This document shows, in pieces, positions 1 through 7,084 of a stretch of 11,945 nucleotides of DNA. The translations under genes and the position numbers were made by a program. The notes under the pieces were generated by a model. The model was not told the DNA's origin and did not search any database. It saw only the letters and a program-made list of their open reading frames with translations. This DNA comes from Clostridiaceae bacterium (GTDB lineage: Bacteria > Bacillota > Clostridia > Saccharofermentanales > UBA5734): assembly GCA_012727965.1 (NCBI GenBank), contig JAAYFZ010000316.1:1-11945 (forward strand), written 5' to 3'. How positions within the stretch are numbered: the first letter of the stretch is position 1; each line of letters begins with the position of its first letter.

Positions 1-1084
1 CAAGAGATGCTTTCTCAATAGCATCAGCAAAATCCATCAGATCTGTAAGGCCATCTAGTTCGCCGCGTTTACGCAGAGCACCAGTCCAGGCAAATAATGT
101 CGCCATCGGATTTGTTGAGGTCTTCTGACCTTTCAGGAAGCGATAATAGTGTCTGGTTACAGTTCCATGTGCTGCCTCATATTCATACTTGCCATCAGGC
201 GAGACTAGAACGGATGTCATCATAGCAAGACTGCCGTTAGCAGATGCGATCATATCTGACATAACATCACCATCATAATTCTTACAGGCCCAGACTATGT
301 TGCCTTCGCTGCGCATGATTCTGGCGACCGCATCATCGATCAATGTATAAAAATACTCGATTCCAGCATCTTCGAATTTCTGCTTAAATTCTGATTCGAA
401 TACCTCGGCAAAAATATCTTTGAATCTATGATCATATTGTTTGGAAATAGTGTCTTTGGTCGCAAACCAGAGTTCCTGCTTAACATCCAGTGCATAGTTG
501 AAGCAAGCTCTGGCGAAGCTGAAGATAGATTTGTCTATATTATGCATACCCAGCAAAACACCTGGGCCGGCAAATTCGTGAACGATCTGTCTCTTCTCAC
601 TGCCGTCAGGCATTGTGAGTACCAGTTCTGCCGTGCAGGCACCATCTACTATCATCTCGGAATCCTTATATATATCACCATAAGCATGACGCGCGATCGT
701 GATCGGCTTTTTCCAGCTTGAAACAAATGGGGTGATGCATTTTGTCATTATTGGTGCACGGAATACTGTACCATCAAGGATAGCCCGGATCGTTCCATTA
801 GGGCTCTTCCACATACTCTTAAGATCGTACTCATCCATCCTCTGCGCATTTGGAGTTATTGTGGCACATTTGACTGCTACGCCAAGCTCCTGTGTCCTGA
901 TAGCAGAATCGATAGTTATCTGATCATCGGTCGCATTTCTGTATTCGAGTCCAAGATCGAAATATTCTGTTTTCAAATCTATGAATGGTTCGAGAATTAT
1001 TTCTTTTATCTGCTTCCAGATAATTCTTGTCATCTCATCTCCATCCATCTCGACCAGGGGTGTTTTCATCGTTATTTTACTCAC
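1..1084 (-). CDS. icd: NADP-dependent isocitrate dehydrogenase, 3' end cut by window edge
   Basis: Oxidatively decarboxylates isocitrate to 2-oxoglutarate with NADP in the cytosol, supplying 2-oxoglutarate for glutamate synthesis and NADPH. The translation runs uninterrupted for 361 codons. It matches the homodimeric, eukaryotic-type family (about 400 residues), so roughly 40 C-terminal residues lie beyond the left edge. Visible motifs: TPLVEMDGDEMTR near residue 8, SPNGTIR (94-100), R109, RHAYGD (132-137), LIDDAVA (248-254), ACKNYDGDV (266-274), HGTVTRHY (306-313) and STNPMATLFAW (323-333). Arg100, Arg109 and Arg132 fall at the same numbers as the isocitrate-binding arginines of human IDH1. 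The start is GTG at 1084, seven bases after GGAGGT. An in-frame ATG at 1099 overlaps that site and is less likely. The gene is downstream of holA but has its own promoter. Product certain; exact start probable. Confidence 0.96.
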   Translation of the reverse strand, partial: MSKITMKTPLVEMDGDEMTRIIWKQIKEIILEPFIDLKTEYFDLGLEYRNATDDQITIDSAIRTQELGVAVKCATITPNAQRMDEYDLKSMWKSPNGTIRAILDGTVFRAPIMTKCITPFVSSWKKPITIARHAYGDIYKDSEMIVDGACTAELVLTMPDGSEKRQIVHEFAGPGVLLGMHNIDKSIFSFARACFNYALDVKQELWFATKDTISKQYDHRFKDIFAEVFESEFKQKFEDAGIEYFYTLIDDAVARIMRSEGNIVWACKNYDGDVMSDMIASANGSLAMMTSVLVSPDGKYEYEAAHGTVTRHYYRFLKGQKTSTNPMATLFAWTGALRKRGELDGLTDLMDFADAIEKASL

Positions 1085-1091
1085 GTATTCT

Positions 1092-1097
1092 ACCTCC
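1092..1097 (-). promoter_or_regulatory. Ribosome-binding site of icd (GGAGGT)
   Basis: GGAGGT on the minus strand lies seven bases before the GTG at 1084. This decides in favour of GTG (protein MSKITMKTPL) over the in-frame ATG at 1099, whose first codons would be the ribosome-binding site itself. Confidence 0.8.
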
Positions 1098-1159
1098 ATT
1101 ATTTCGACCGGCAGTTCCGGCAGAGTCCTATCGAATCTAAATATCAATTTATCCAACAT

Positions 1160-1189
1160 ATTATAAAGAAGCACGCTCTATTCAGTCAA
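1160..1189 (-). promoter_or_regulatory. Sigma-A-type promoter of icd
   Basis: On the minus strand a TTGACT -35 box (1184-1189) is followed after 18 bases by a perfect TATAAT -10 box (1160-1165). Transcription would start near 1153, giving a leader of about 70 bases before the GTG start of icd. It lies in the 126-base gap after holA, so icd can be expressed independently of the upstream comEC-holA genes. No terminator is visible between holA and this promoter. Confidence 0.8.
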
Positions 1190-1210
1190 TCATATTCACA
1201 ATTATAAAAA

Positions 1211-2341
1211 TCAGCGATAAGCACCTGCTGCCTCTCCAGCCCGAACAATCATAGTTTCAAGCACCAGTCTATCGTTCATTTTTCCTGTCTTGACCATCAT
1301 ATCACTCTCAAAACACAATTCGTAAATCCTCTCCATCACAGGAATAGAAAACTGTCGTGACTGCTTAATCAGCCTTGCAGCAACAAAGGGCATTATTTTC
1401 AGTTTATTGATAAGCTCGTTCGCCTGACCAGTGTCAGCTGCACATATCAGCTGTCTGAAATGTCTGGCAAACATAAATTGTATAAGCTGCAGAGGTTGTC
1501 GCTGTCTGACAAGTGTATCCAGAAGAATCAAGGCTCGTCCAGTATCGCCACTTGATATTGAATCGGTTAAGTCGAATATATTGCCTCTTAGATCGGGCAG
1601 ACTGACCAGAGCAACTGTTTCCTCATCAACCGTCTTAAGACCTGTATATTCGGCATACAAAAACAATTTCTCCAGTTCAGACCAGATCACCCGCATGCTC
1701 TGCTCGCAGCGGTCTACCAGACTCTCTGCAGCTTGTGACCTGATACTCAGACCTTTTTGCCGACATTCGGCCTCCACCCACTGCTTAAGAACAGCTGGTT
1801 TTTCTTGAGCCATCTCAGCGATGATCCCCTTCTCCTGAACAGCACTAAGCAGACTCTTGAGTCTCTTATCAGCTTTTTGTTCGACAAATATCAGACAAAC
1901 CTGTTCGTTTACCATTTTGAGTAATTCAGTGAGCATTTGCTGACGATCTTTATGACTTCCAGTTCCTGTTCCTTTTTCATCATTATCGCTATCATCATTT
2001 CCTGATATACTGCTCTTTTTTGCAGATCCGGCAGTAAATAACGTACTGTTTTTTACTATGATAAGTTTACGCCTCGACATAAACGGAGGTGTCTGTATTT
2101 CAGCCTTGAGTTTATCTAAATCAAGTCTAGATGAATAACCTTCGGCATCCAGGCGAACACGATCAAGATCCGCTGATGCCGGTGCCAAAACCATTGCCTG
2201 AATACTCAAAACCAGTCGCTCGATCAGAAAATCCTCTTCACCAAAAAAAAGATAAACATCATGCAGCTCATCTGATCTCAGTTGAGCCTTGGTCTGAGCA
2301 TAATTCTGAATAGCCTTGCCTGCCGACTTCTTAACTGCCAT
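1211..2341 (-). CDS. holA: DNA polymerase III delta subunit
   Basis: Delta subunit of the clamp loader, which opens the beta sliding clamp and loads it on DNA during replication. The 376-residue product has the family N-terminus YLFFGEEDFLIER (30-42), a degenerate AAA+ core without a Walker A loop, QTPPFMSRRKLIIVKN (83-98), and the C-terminal collar hallmark LRGNIFDLTDSI (251-262) followed by LLDTLVRQRQPLQLI (273-287). It is somewhat longer than the usual length of about 340. Part of the excess is a Ser/Asp/Gly/Lys-rich low-complexity stretch at residues 105-133. The ATG at 2341 lies only 5 bases after the comEC stop, and the ribosome-binding site (GGCAGG) sits in the last comEC codons. This implies translational coupling. 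comEC-holA adjacency is common in Firmicutes. Product assignment is firm; the role of the insert is unknown. Confidence 0.93.
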   Translation of the reverse strand: MAVKKSAGKAIQNYAQTKAQLRSDELHDVYLFFGEEDFLIERLVLSIQAMVLAPASADLDRVRLDAEGYSSRLDLDKLKAEIQTPPFMSRRKLIIVKNSTLFTAGSAKKSSISGNDDSDNDEKGTGTGSHKDRQQMLTELLKMVNEQVCLIFVEQKADKRLKSLLSAVQEKGIIAEMAQEKPAVLKQWVEAECRQKGLSIRSQAAESLVDRCEQSMRVIWSELEKLFLYAEYTGLKTVDEETVALVSLPDLRGNIFDLTDSISSGDTGRALILLDTLVRQRQPLQLIQFMFARHFRQLICAADTGQANELINKLKIMPFVAARLIKQSRQFSIPVMERIYELCFESDMMVKTGKMNDRLVLETMIVRAGEAAGAYR

Positions 2342-2346
2342 AATTT

Positions 2347-4893
2347 CTACCTGCCATAATTTCTAATCTTAGCCTCACTATTATTCATATCAACAATCAC
2401 ACAACCACAGAAATCAGTTCTCCAAGTCATGCATTCGACCGCCGTCAGTCTATCTATGACATCCATAGAAGGATGACCATAAAAATTAGGTCCTGAGCTT
2501 ATAATCGCATGTCTTGGCCTGACTCTGCTTAGAAAAAGCTCACCAGTGGTGAATCTTGAGCCATGATGAGCAACCTTGATCAAATCAGCCTGCTGCCAGA
2601 TCGGCATCAGTTTTTTCTCTTGTTTTTCAGTTAGATCTGCCAATAAAAGCACATTTAACTGTTCCCATGAGAAATTAATGATAAGAGATGCCTCATTCGG
2701 ATCCTTGCGTATATATGCGATATCTGCTTGGCTTACCGGTGCCAGAACCAATAGTTCTGCATCAGCCGGCAAAGTGATTGTATCATGTTTTTTCAGGTAC
2801 TGCACAGGTATAGACCTCTCATAACATTTGTCTACAAGCATCTTAGTCATGTCTGTTTCCTGGAATTGATTATTAGCATGTAAAATTTCAGATCTGTATG
2901 CAAAATCAGTCTGTGTATAAGCCTCAATTGAGGTTTTCGAAACAGCAAGCTCGCTAACCAGACCGAGTTCAATCAGCTCAAACACACCGCCTATATGGTC
3001 TGCATGACCATGAGTAACAATAGCAATGTCTATTTTTGAAATACCAAGGTTTGTCATTGCCGGTTCTATATCGAAATAGCCGCAGCCCTCGGGGCCCCCA
3101 TCAATCAGAATCGACTTATCATTTTTCCGATTTATCATTAGAAGACTATCACCTTGACCAACATCCAGAAAATATAAACTCCAGACTGGTCCGATCAAAA
3201 AATTAATGATTGCAGCTGCAATCCCAGTTGTCAGTAATATTCCACCAACCCCAAAAGGTATTCGACCGAATGAAAACGACCTTGGCTGAATAAATCGAAA
3301 CCACAAAGCCGCTGCAAGCAGTGCTCCCCCCATATAGATTAACAAATTCAAATCTGATATTGGAGTCCTGGCACCATTGACAGAGCCGGCTGTTGCCAGC
3401 CAACTCAAAACTCTTAACGGTGAATCGAGAATCAGCCTGGCAGCTGATTTTAGCGTATCAGCAATAGGTTCAAATACACCGCTTGCTAAAAAATATCCTG
3501 ACAATAGCAAAGCAGGAATCAAAAACACAGCTAATGTACAGATTATAGATACTACGAAAATTGCGGGCATATTGTATAACCACGAAAACCAGAACACCTC
3601 GCCTGTCAGTCGAGCCGATAGAGGAATCATGAAAATCTGAAGCAGTATGACCGCACAAAACGAATGGACCAATGTATCCGGCAACAGTATTTTTGTATTC
3701 TCAAGAACACTTGTTCTCAGCCAGTCGCCAAATGGTACTGCAGCAATCGTTAATACTGCTGCAGCGCCTGCACTCAGCCAAAATCCAAGCTGCATGACAA
3801 CATATATATCAAGAAATATCATACAGGAGCAGGCAAGACCGAGTGCATTAACAGCGTCGAAATTTTTATCGGATGCCTTCAGTATGATCAATATGGATAA
3901 CATGATCACTGCGCGCATAGCACCTGTATTCCAGCCGGTTAATGTACCATAAACCAGCAAAAGTGAAATCTGCAGAGCTGCTGCTGATCTTTTGCCTAGA
4001 TGCATAAGGGCAGCAATCATAGTAAGTGGAATCAGCAAAAAAGAGACATGCGAACCAGAAACAGAGGTCAAATGCGCAAGACCACTGCGTCTGAACCTTA
4101 TTTTTGTCGCCGAGTCGAGCAGCCTGTCCTCACCGAGAAATATCGCCAGAAGAAGATCAGACTGCTCTTTGTCAAGAATTGACCTGATAGTCTCTTTGAT
4201 CTTAGATCTTGCTCCAATCGCTGAATAGAGCCGATGCCAGAGATTACCTTTTTTCAAGACCTCAATTTCTTGATCGAGTACGACCTCTCCTGCTAAATAG
4301 ATGCCTTGACCCTCAAGATATTTACGCATGGAGAAGCCGCCCGGATTAGATGCCTGCTCTGGTATTGATGTTTTTACCTGAACAGCAATGTGGTCACCAT
4401 AATCCAACCAGCCGATATTTCCCGACAAGCGAATCATACAGCCATTTTTCAGCCTGAATTTGCACGAAGTCCATTCTTCTCCAGGCTCTGTCATTTCTGA
4501 CACAGAAGCAACAGTTCCCTCCATCTCAATGATTCTTCCGGATATCTCTTCGCTATAATCTCGGCAAAAGCTGTCAAGGGACTCCGATCGCAAATATGAA
4601 AATAAAGTCACTGGAAGCATCAATAAATAGAAGCAGGCAATTCTGCTTCTGATACTTCCTCCCACCTGGCAAAAGGCGTAAATTGTACAAATAGATACCA
4701 CAATTAATATAGTTGAACCAATTGCAGGAGCAATTCTGCTTGCAATAAGCAGACCTGCAGTAACAGCAAAAACCATCACTACTAAACCAGGACGAAAAAC
4801 AAAACCAGAGACAATAGAAATCATCGTCACTGATCTACTGATTGAACCTGTTTTATGATCCCAGTGTTTGTATCCTGGCTTACTAATTTTCAT
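2347..4893 (-). CDS. comEC: ComEC/Rec2 competence DNA-uptake channel
   Basis: Integral membrane channel that carries single-stranded DNA into the cytoplasm during natural transformation. The 848-residue protein has all family parts in order. N-terminal helices lie at about 22-100. A soluble OB-like DUF4131 region at about 118-205 includes NPGGFSMRKYL (183-193). The polytopic Competence domain at about 235-570 includes FLGEDRLLD (252-260) and LTSVSGSHVS (275-284). The C-terminal metallo-beta-lactamase-like domain has FLDVGQGDSLL (575-585), THGHADHIGG (627-636), LLLADLTE (749-756) and HHGSRFTTGE (776-785), ending GHPSMDVI (806-813). The start ATG follows GAGGCGG (4901-4907) by seven bases. The gene is full length with no frameshift and couples to holA downstream. 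No other late competence genes are visible in the window, so whether the organism is transformable cannot be judged here. Confidence 0.95.
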   Translation of the reverse strand: MKISKPGYKHWDHKTGSISRSVTMISIVSGFVFRPGLVVMVFAVTAGLLIASRIAPAIGSTILIVVSICTIYAFCQVGGSIRSRIACFYLLMLPVTLFSYLRSESLDSFCRDYSEEISGRIIEMEGTVASVSEMTEPGEEWTSCKFRLKNGCMIRLSGNIGWLDYGDHIAVQVKTSIPEQASNPGGFSMRKYLEGQGIYLAGEVVLDQEIEVLKKGNLWHRLYSAIGARSKIKETIRSILDKEQSDLLLAIFLGEDRLLDSATKIRFRRSGLAHLTSVSGSHVSFLLIPLTMIAALMHLGKRSAAALQISLLLVYGTLTGWNTGAMRAVIMLSILIILKASDKNFDAVNALGLACSCMIFLDIYVVMQLGFWLSAGAAAVLTIAAVPFGDWLRTSVLENTKILLPDTLVHSFCAVILLQIFMIPLSARLTGEVFWFSWLYNMPAIFVVSIICTLAVFLIPALLLSGYFLASGVFEPIADTLKSAARLILDSPLRVLSWLATAGSVNGARTPISDLNLLIYMGGALLAAALWFRFIQPRSFSFGRIPFGVGGILLTTGIAAAIINFLIGPVWSLYFLDVGQGDSLLMINRKNDKSILIDGGPEGCGYFDIEPAMTNLGISKIDIAIVTHGHADHIGGVFELIELGLVSELAVSKTSIEAYTQTDFAYRSEILHANNQFQETDMTKMLVDKCYERSIPVQYLKKHDTITLPADAELLVLAPVSQADIAYIRKDPNEASLIINFSWEQLNVLLLADLTEKQEKKLMPIWQQADLIKVAHHGSRFTTGELFLSRVRPRHAIISSGPNFYGHPSMDVIDRLTAVECMTWRTDFCGCVIVDMNNSEAKIRNYGR

Positions 4894-4900
4894 GTAAAAA

Positions 4901-4907
4901 CCGCCTC
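4901..4907 (-). promoter_or_regulatory. Ribosome-binding site of comEC (GAGGCGG)
   Basis: GAGGCGG on the minus strand, seven bases before the ATG at 4893. It supports the long N-terminus (MKISKPGYKH) rather than the internal Met at residue 24. Confidence 0.65.
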
Positions 4908-4964
4908 ATGATCTATCTGCTGCTAGTATCGCAGAAATAGTATGCCTGAGACGGTTAAAGGTTA

Positions 4965-4977
4965 GACAATATATGTC
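4965..4977 (-). repeat. Short inverted repeat GACA-N5-TGTC between engB and comEC
   Basis: Within the 99-base gap (4894-4992) the minus strand reads TTGACATATATTGTC. This contains a 4-base inverted repeat with a 5-base AT spacer and also a perfect -35-like TTGACA (4974-4979). No acceptable -10 box follows at 16-18 bases, so I do not call a promoter. It could be a small operator or chance. The gap holds no convincing terminator, so comEC may be read from engB. Confidence 0.25.
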
Positions 4978-4992
4978 AAATCAAGCTTGTGA

Positions 4993-5604
4993 TCAGTCAT
5001 TCTCGACTGGAATATCATCGAAAACTTCAGCAATAGTCTCTCTGACTTCTGTCAACCCCTGTCTGTTAAGAGCTGAAAATAACAGCGGCTGTGAGGCTTC
5101 TTTCATTCCTGGCACCTTGCGTAGCTCCTGCACTTGTTTATTTATCTGCTGTCTGCTTAGTTTGTCGCTTTTTGTCAGCACGATGCGCCAGGGAGTACCT
5201 GATGAAGATAGCCAGCTGATCATCTGCATATCATGCGCGCTTGGTTTATGTCTAATATCCATTAGATGCATTACCATCACTATAGGCCGTCCTGCTGAGA
5301 GATATTGATCAACCAGCTCGGAAAAACCTGCTTTTACCTCTTTGGATACCTTAGCATAGCCATAACCTGGCAAATCGGTCAGATAGAAACGCTCATCAAC
5401 TTCAAAATAGATGACCATTCTGGTTTTTCCCGGAGTATTACTAACTCTTGCGAGCTTGCTCTGTCCAGCCAGCGCATTGATCAAAGAAGACTTACCTACA
5501 TTAGAACGTCCTGACATCACTATTTCAGGCAATTGATCATTTGGACATTGATCTAGCTTTGCAGCTACCCCTTTGAAGACAGTTTTACGAAAATTTATAG
5601 CCAT
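4993..5604 (-). CDS. engB: Ribosome-assembly GTPase EngB (YsxC/YihA)
   Basis: TRAFAC-class GTPase needed for late assembly of the 50S ribosomal subunit. The 203 residues match the family length of about 195-210. All G motifs are visible: G1 GRSNVGKSS (32-40), G2 SNTPGKTR (55-62), G3 DLPGYGYAK (77-85), the family-specific MDIRHKPSAHD (115-125), G4 TKSDK (144-148) and G5 FSALNRQG (176-183). The start ATG at 5604 is five bases after AGGAGG (5610-5615). It is the first gene of the leftward block and divergent from prs1. In many Firmicutes this gene follows lonA or clpX, which is not the case here. Assignment is firm. Confidence 0.96.
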   Translation of the reverse strand: MAINFRKTVFKGVAAKLDQCPNDQLPEIVMSGRSNVGKSSLINALAGQSKLARVSNTPGKTRMVIYFEVDERFYLTDLPGYGYAKVSKEVKAGFSELVDQYLSAGRPIVMVMHLMDIRHKPSAHDMQMISWLSSSGTPWRIVLTKSDKLSRQQINKQVQELRKVPGMKEASQPLLFSALNRQGLTEVRETIAEVFDDIPVEND

Positions 5605-5790
5605 GACAGCCTCCTGTTTAAATAAGAATCAAATTAAGTTATAATGACTCTGCATCTTTATTCTGTGTTCATCATATCATGATAATGCAGCATCAAGCCA
5701 CAAATCATCTTCGGACTGTCCTTGTGCGGATTCTTAGCGATAAACCACAGTTTCAGTTTTGATTGATATATTTCTCTAGGAGGTCCTACA
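5605..5790. promoter_or_regulatory. Divergent intergenic region between engB and prs1
   Basis: This 186-base gap must hold the promoters of both gene sets. Rightward, TATAAT (5640-5645) has a weak TTTAAA -35 (5617-5622) at 17 bases; this would give prs1 a leader of about 140 bases. Leftward, TATAAC (complement of 5638-5643) overlaps the same bases with a poor -35, so the two -10 boxes may be shared head-on. Other structure: a perfect 10-base palindrome TATCATGATA (5675-5684), a small palindrome GGACTGTCC (5713-5721) and a CAGTTT direct repeat near 5748-5759. The prs1 ribosome-binding site AGGAGGT is at 5778-5784. I recognise no known riboswitch. The promoter positions are guesses from consensus matching. 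Confidence 0.4.
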
Positions 5791-7008
5791 ATGTCACCAA
5801 AACAAAAAGAAGACAAAAACTACTATTTATATAACCAGTATGGTGACAATCCGATGCCTCCTATAGGACCAATAGCACTCATTACACATAATATCGATCA
5901 GGATCTGGCCAGTTCGGTCAATTACTTTCTACGAAACAGAAGAGCAATCTATTTGGCAAGTCACCCTGAATTGTCTCAGACGCCTGGCTTCATGAGAGTT
6001 GACTACAGAATACCTGTATCTACTCCCCGCTTTGCTTCTGGCGAGGGCAAAGCTGTTATAGAACAATCTGTCAGAGGTCATGACTTATTTATTATCACTG
6101 ATGTACTCAATCATTCAAGCAGTTATGTTCGTTTTGGCCAGGATGTCAGCATGGGACCTGATGATCATTTCCAGGATCTGATCAGAATCATCCTTGCTGT
6201 CAGCGGACATGCCAGAAGAATCAGTCTGATCATGCCTTATCTCTATGAAGGGCGCCAGGATAAACGCAACAATCGTGAGTCGCTCGACTGTGCTGCAATG
6301 CTTAAGCAATTATATAATTATAATATCAGCAATATATTCACCTTCGACGCGCATGACAGCCGTGTTGCCAATGCTATTCCCCTGGGCGGTTTCGAAACTC
6401 TTCCCACCTCTTATCAAATCATTGAATCCTTAATCAAGACAGTTGATGATCTTCAGCTTGATGAAGATCATTGTATGGTCGTCAGTCCTGATGAGAGTGG
6501 TATAAACCGTGCCATCTATTATGCATCAATGCTCGAAGTACCTCTCGGCACCTTCTATCGCAAATATGATTACCAGCAGAAAATTGCCGGTGATTATAAA
6601 ACTATTGACAAAAAATTTCTTGGCGAAGATGTAAACGGTCGTGATGTTTTGATTATTGACGATATGATCGTTTCTGGCAAAACGATGCTTCAGGCTGCTG
6701 AGGCACTCAAAAAGCGTGGTGCTGGCAGAATATTCTGTATAGCAACTTTTTCACAGTTTACAAATGGGATCGAGGAATTTGACAAGGCATACGAAAGAGG
6801 CATCATCGATCGTGTACTTGGTACCAATCTGATATACAGATCACCAGACCTTCTTAAGAAACCCTGGTTCATCGATGTCAACATGTCCCGTTACATTTCG
6901 CTTCTTATTGACGCTGTTAATCATGATGCTTCACTATCAAAACTCATCTCACCTACCACAAAAATCAACAAATTGCTGGACTTTTACAGAAAGAGCTCCA
7001 ACGATTGA
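5791..7008 (+). CDS. PRPP synthetase paralogue 1, altered catalytic loop
   Basis: Member of the ribose-phosphate pyrophosphokinase family, which makes PRPP from ribose 5-phosphate and ATP for nucleotide, His and Trp synthesis. It has 405 residues, longer than the usual 315, as in clostridial homologues. Visible family features: FASGEGKAVI (81-90), VRGHDLFII (94-102), GRQDKRNNRES (154-164) at the ATP-binding Arg-Gln-Asp site, TFDAHD (184-189), VVSPDESG (230-237), and the PRPP-loop segment DDMIVSGKT (290-298). Odd: the flexible catalytic loop reads RKYDY (257-261) where prs2 and standard enzymes have Lys-Arg-Arg. By alignment the essential Lys and second Arg (K197 and R199 in the Bacillus enzyme) become Arg and Tyr. 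Activity may therefore be lost or reduced, and a regulatory subunit is possible. AGGAGGT at 5778-5784 fixes the start. First gene of the rightward cluster. Family is certain; catalytic status is inference. Confidence 0.88.
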   Translation: MSPKQKEDKNYYLYNQYGDNPMPPIGPIALITHNIDQDLASSVNYFLRNRRAIYLASHPELSQTPGFMRVDYRIPVSTPRFASGEGKAVIEQSVRGHDLFIITDVLNHSSSYVRFGQDVSMGPDDHFQDLIRIILAVSGHARRISLIMPYLYEGRQDKRNNRESLDCAAMLKQLYNYNISNIFTFDAHDSRVANAIPLGGFETLPTSYQIIESLIKTVDDLQLDEDHCMVVSPDESGINRAIYYASMLEVPLGTFYRKYDYQQKIAGDYKTIDKKFLGEDVNGRDVLIIDDMIVSGKTMLQAAEALKKRGAGRIFCIATFSQFTNGIEEFDKAYERGIIDRVLGTNLIYRSPDLLKKPWFIDVNMSRYISLLIDAVNHDASLSKLISPTTKINKLLDFYRKSSND

Positions 7009-7011
7009 CAG

Positions 7012-7027
7012 ACTGCCCACGTGCAGT
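7012..7027 (+). repeat. Small hairpin between prs1 and prs2
   Basis: ACTGC (7012-7016) and GCAGT (7023-7027) can pair across a 6-base loop in the 76-base gap between the two prs genes. No T-tract follows, so it is not a terminator. It could mark an RNA processing or stability site, or be chance. Confidence 0.25.
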
Positions 7028-7072
7028 TCATACTATTAACTTCGGAAACACCATGGCCAGATGGCTGAAAAC

Positions 7073-7078
7073 AGGAGG
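7073..7078 (+). promoter_or_regulatory. Ribosome-binding site that fixes the prs2 start (AGGAGG)
   Basis: AGGAGG lies six bases before the ATG at 7085. The in-frame ATG at 7061 is upstream of it, so the longer reading would translate through the ribosome-binding site and has none of its own. Confidence 0.85.
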
Positions 7079-7084
7079 ATATCG

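Noticed and set aside
428..1166. Plus-strand reading frames opposite icd
   Set aside because: icd is an unbroken, strongly motif-matched frame on the minus strand. The plus-strand frames have no good ribosome-binding sites and resemble no family.
3203..3403. Small second minus-strand frame inside comEC
   Set aside because: Overlaps the membrane/metallo-beta-lactamase junction of an intact comEC in another frame, with no independent start signal.
4974..4979. Perfect TTGACA upstream of comEC as a promoter
   Set aside because: No acceptable -10 box at 15-19 bases, so it is recorded only as part of a small inverted repeat.
5685..5790. PRPP or purine riboswitch upstream of prs1
   Set aside because: I cannot find the conserved elements of known PRPP/ykkC-type or purine riboswitches by eye, and no classic three-way junction or PurR box is visible.
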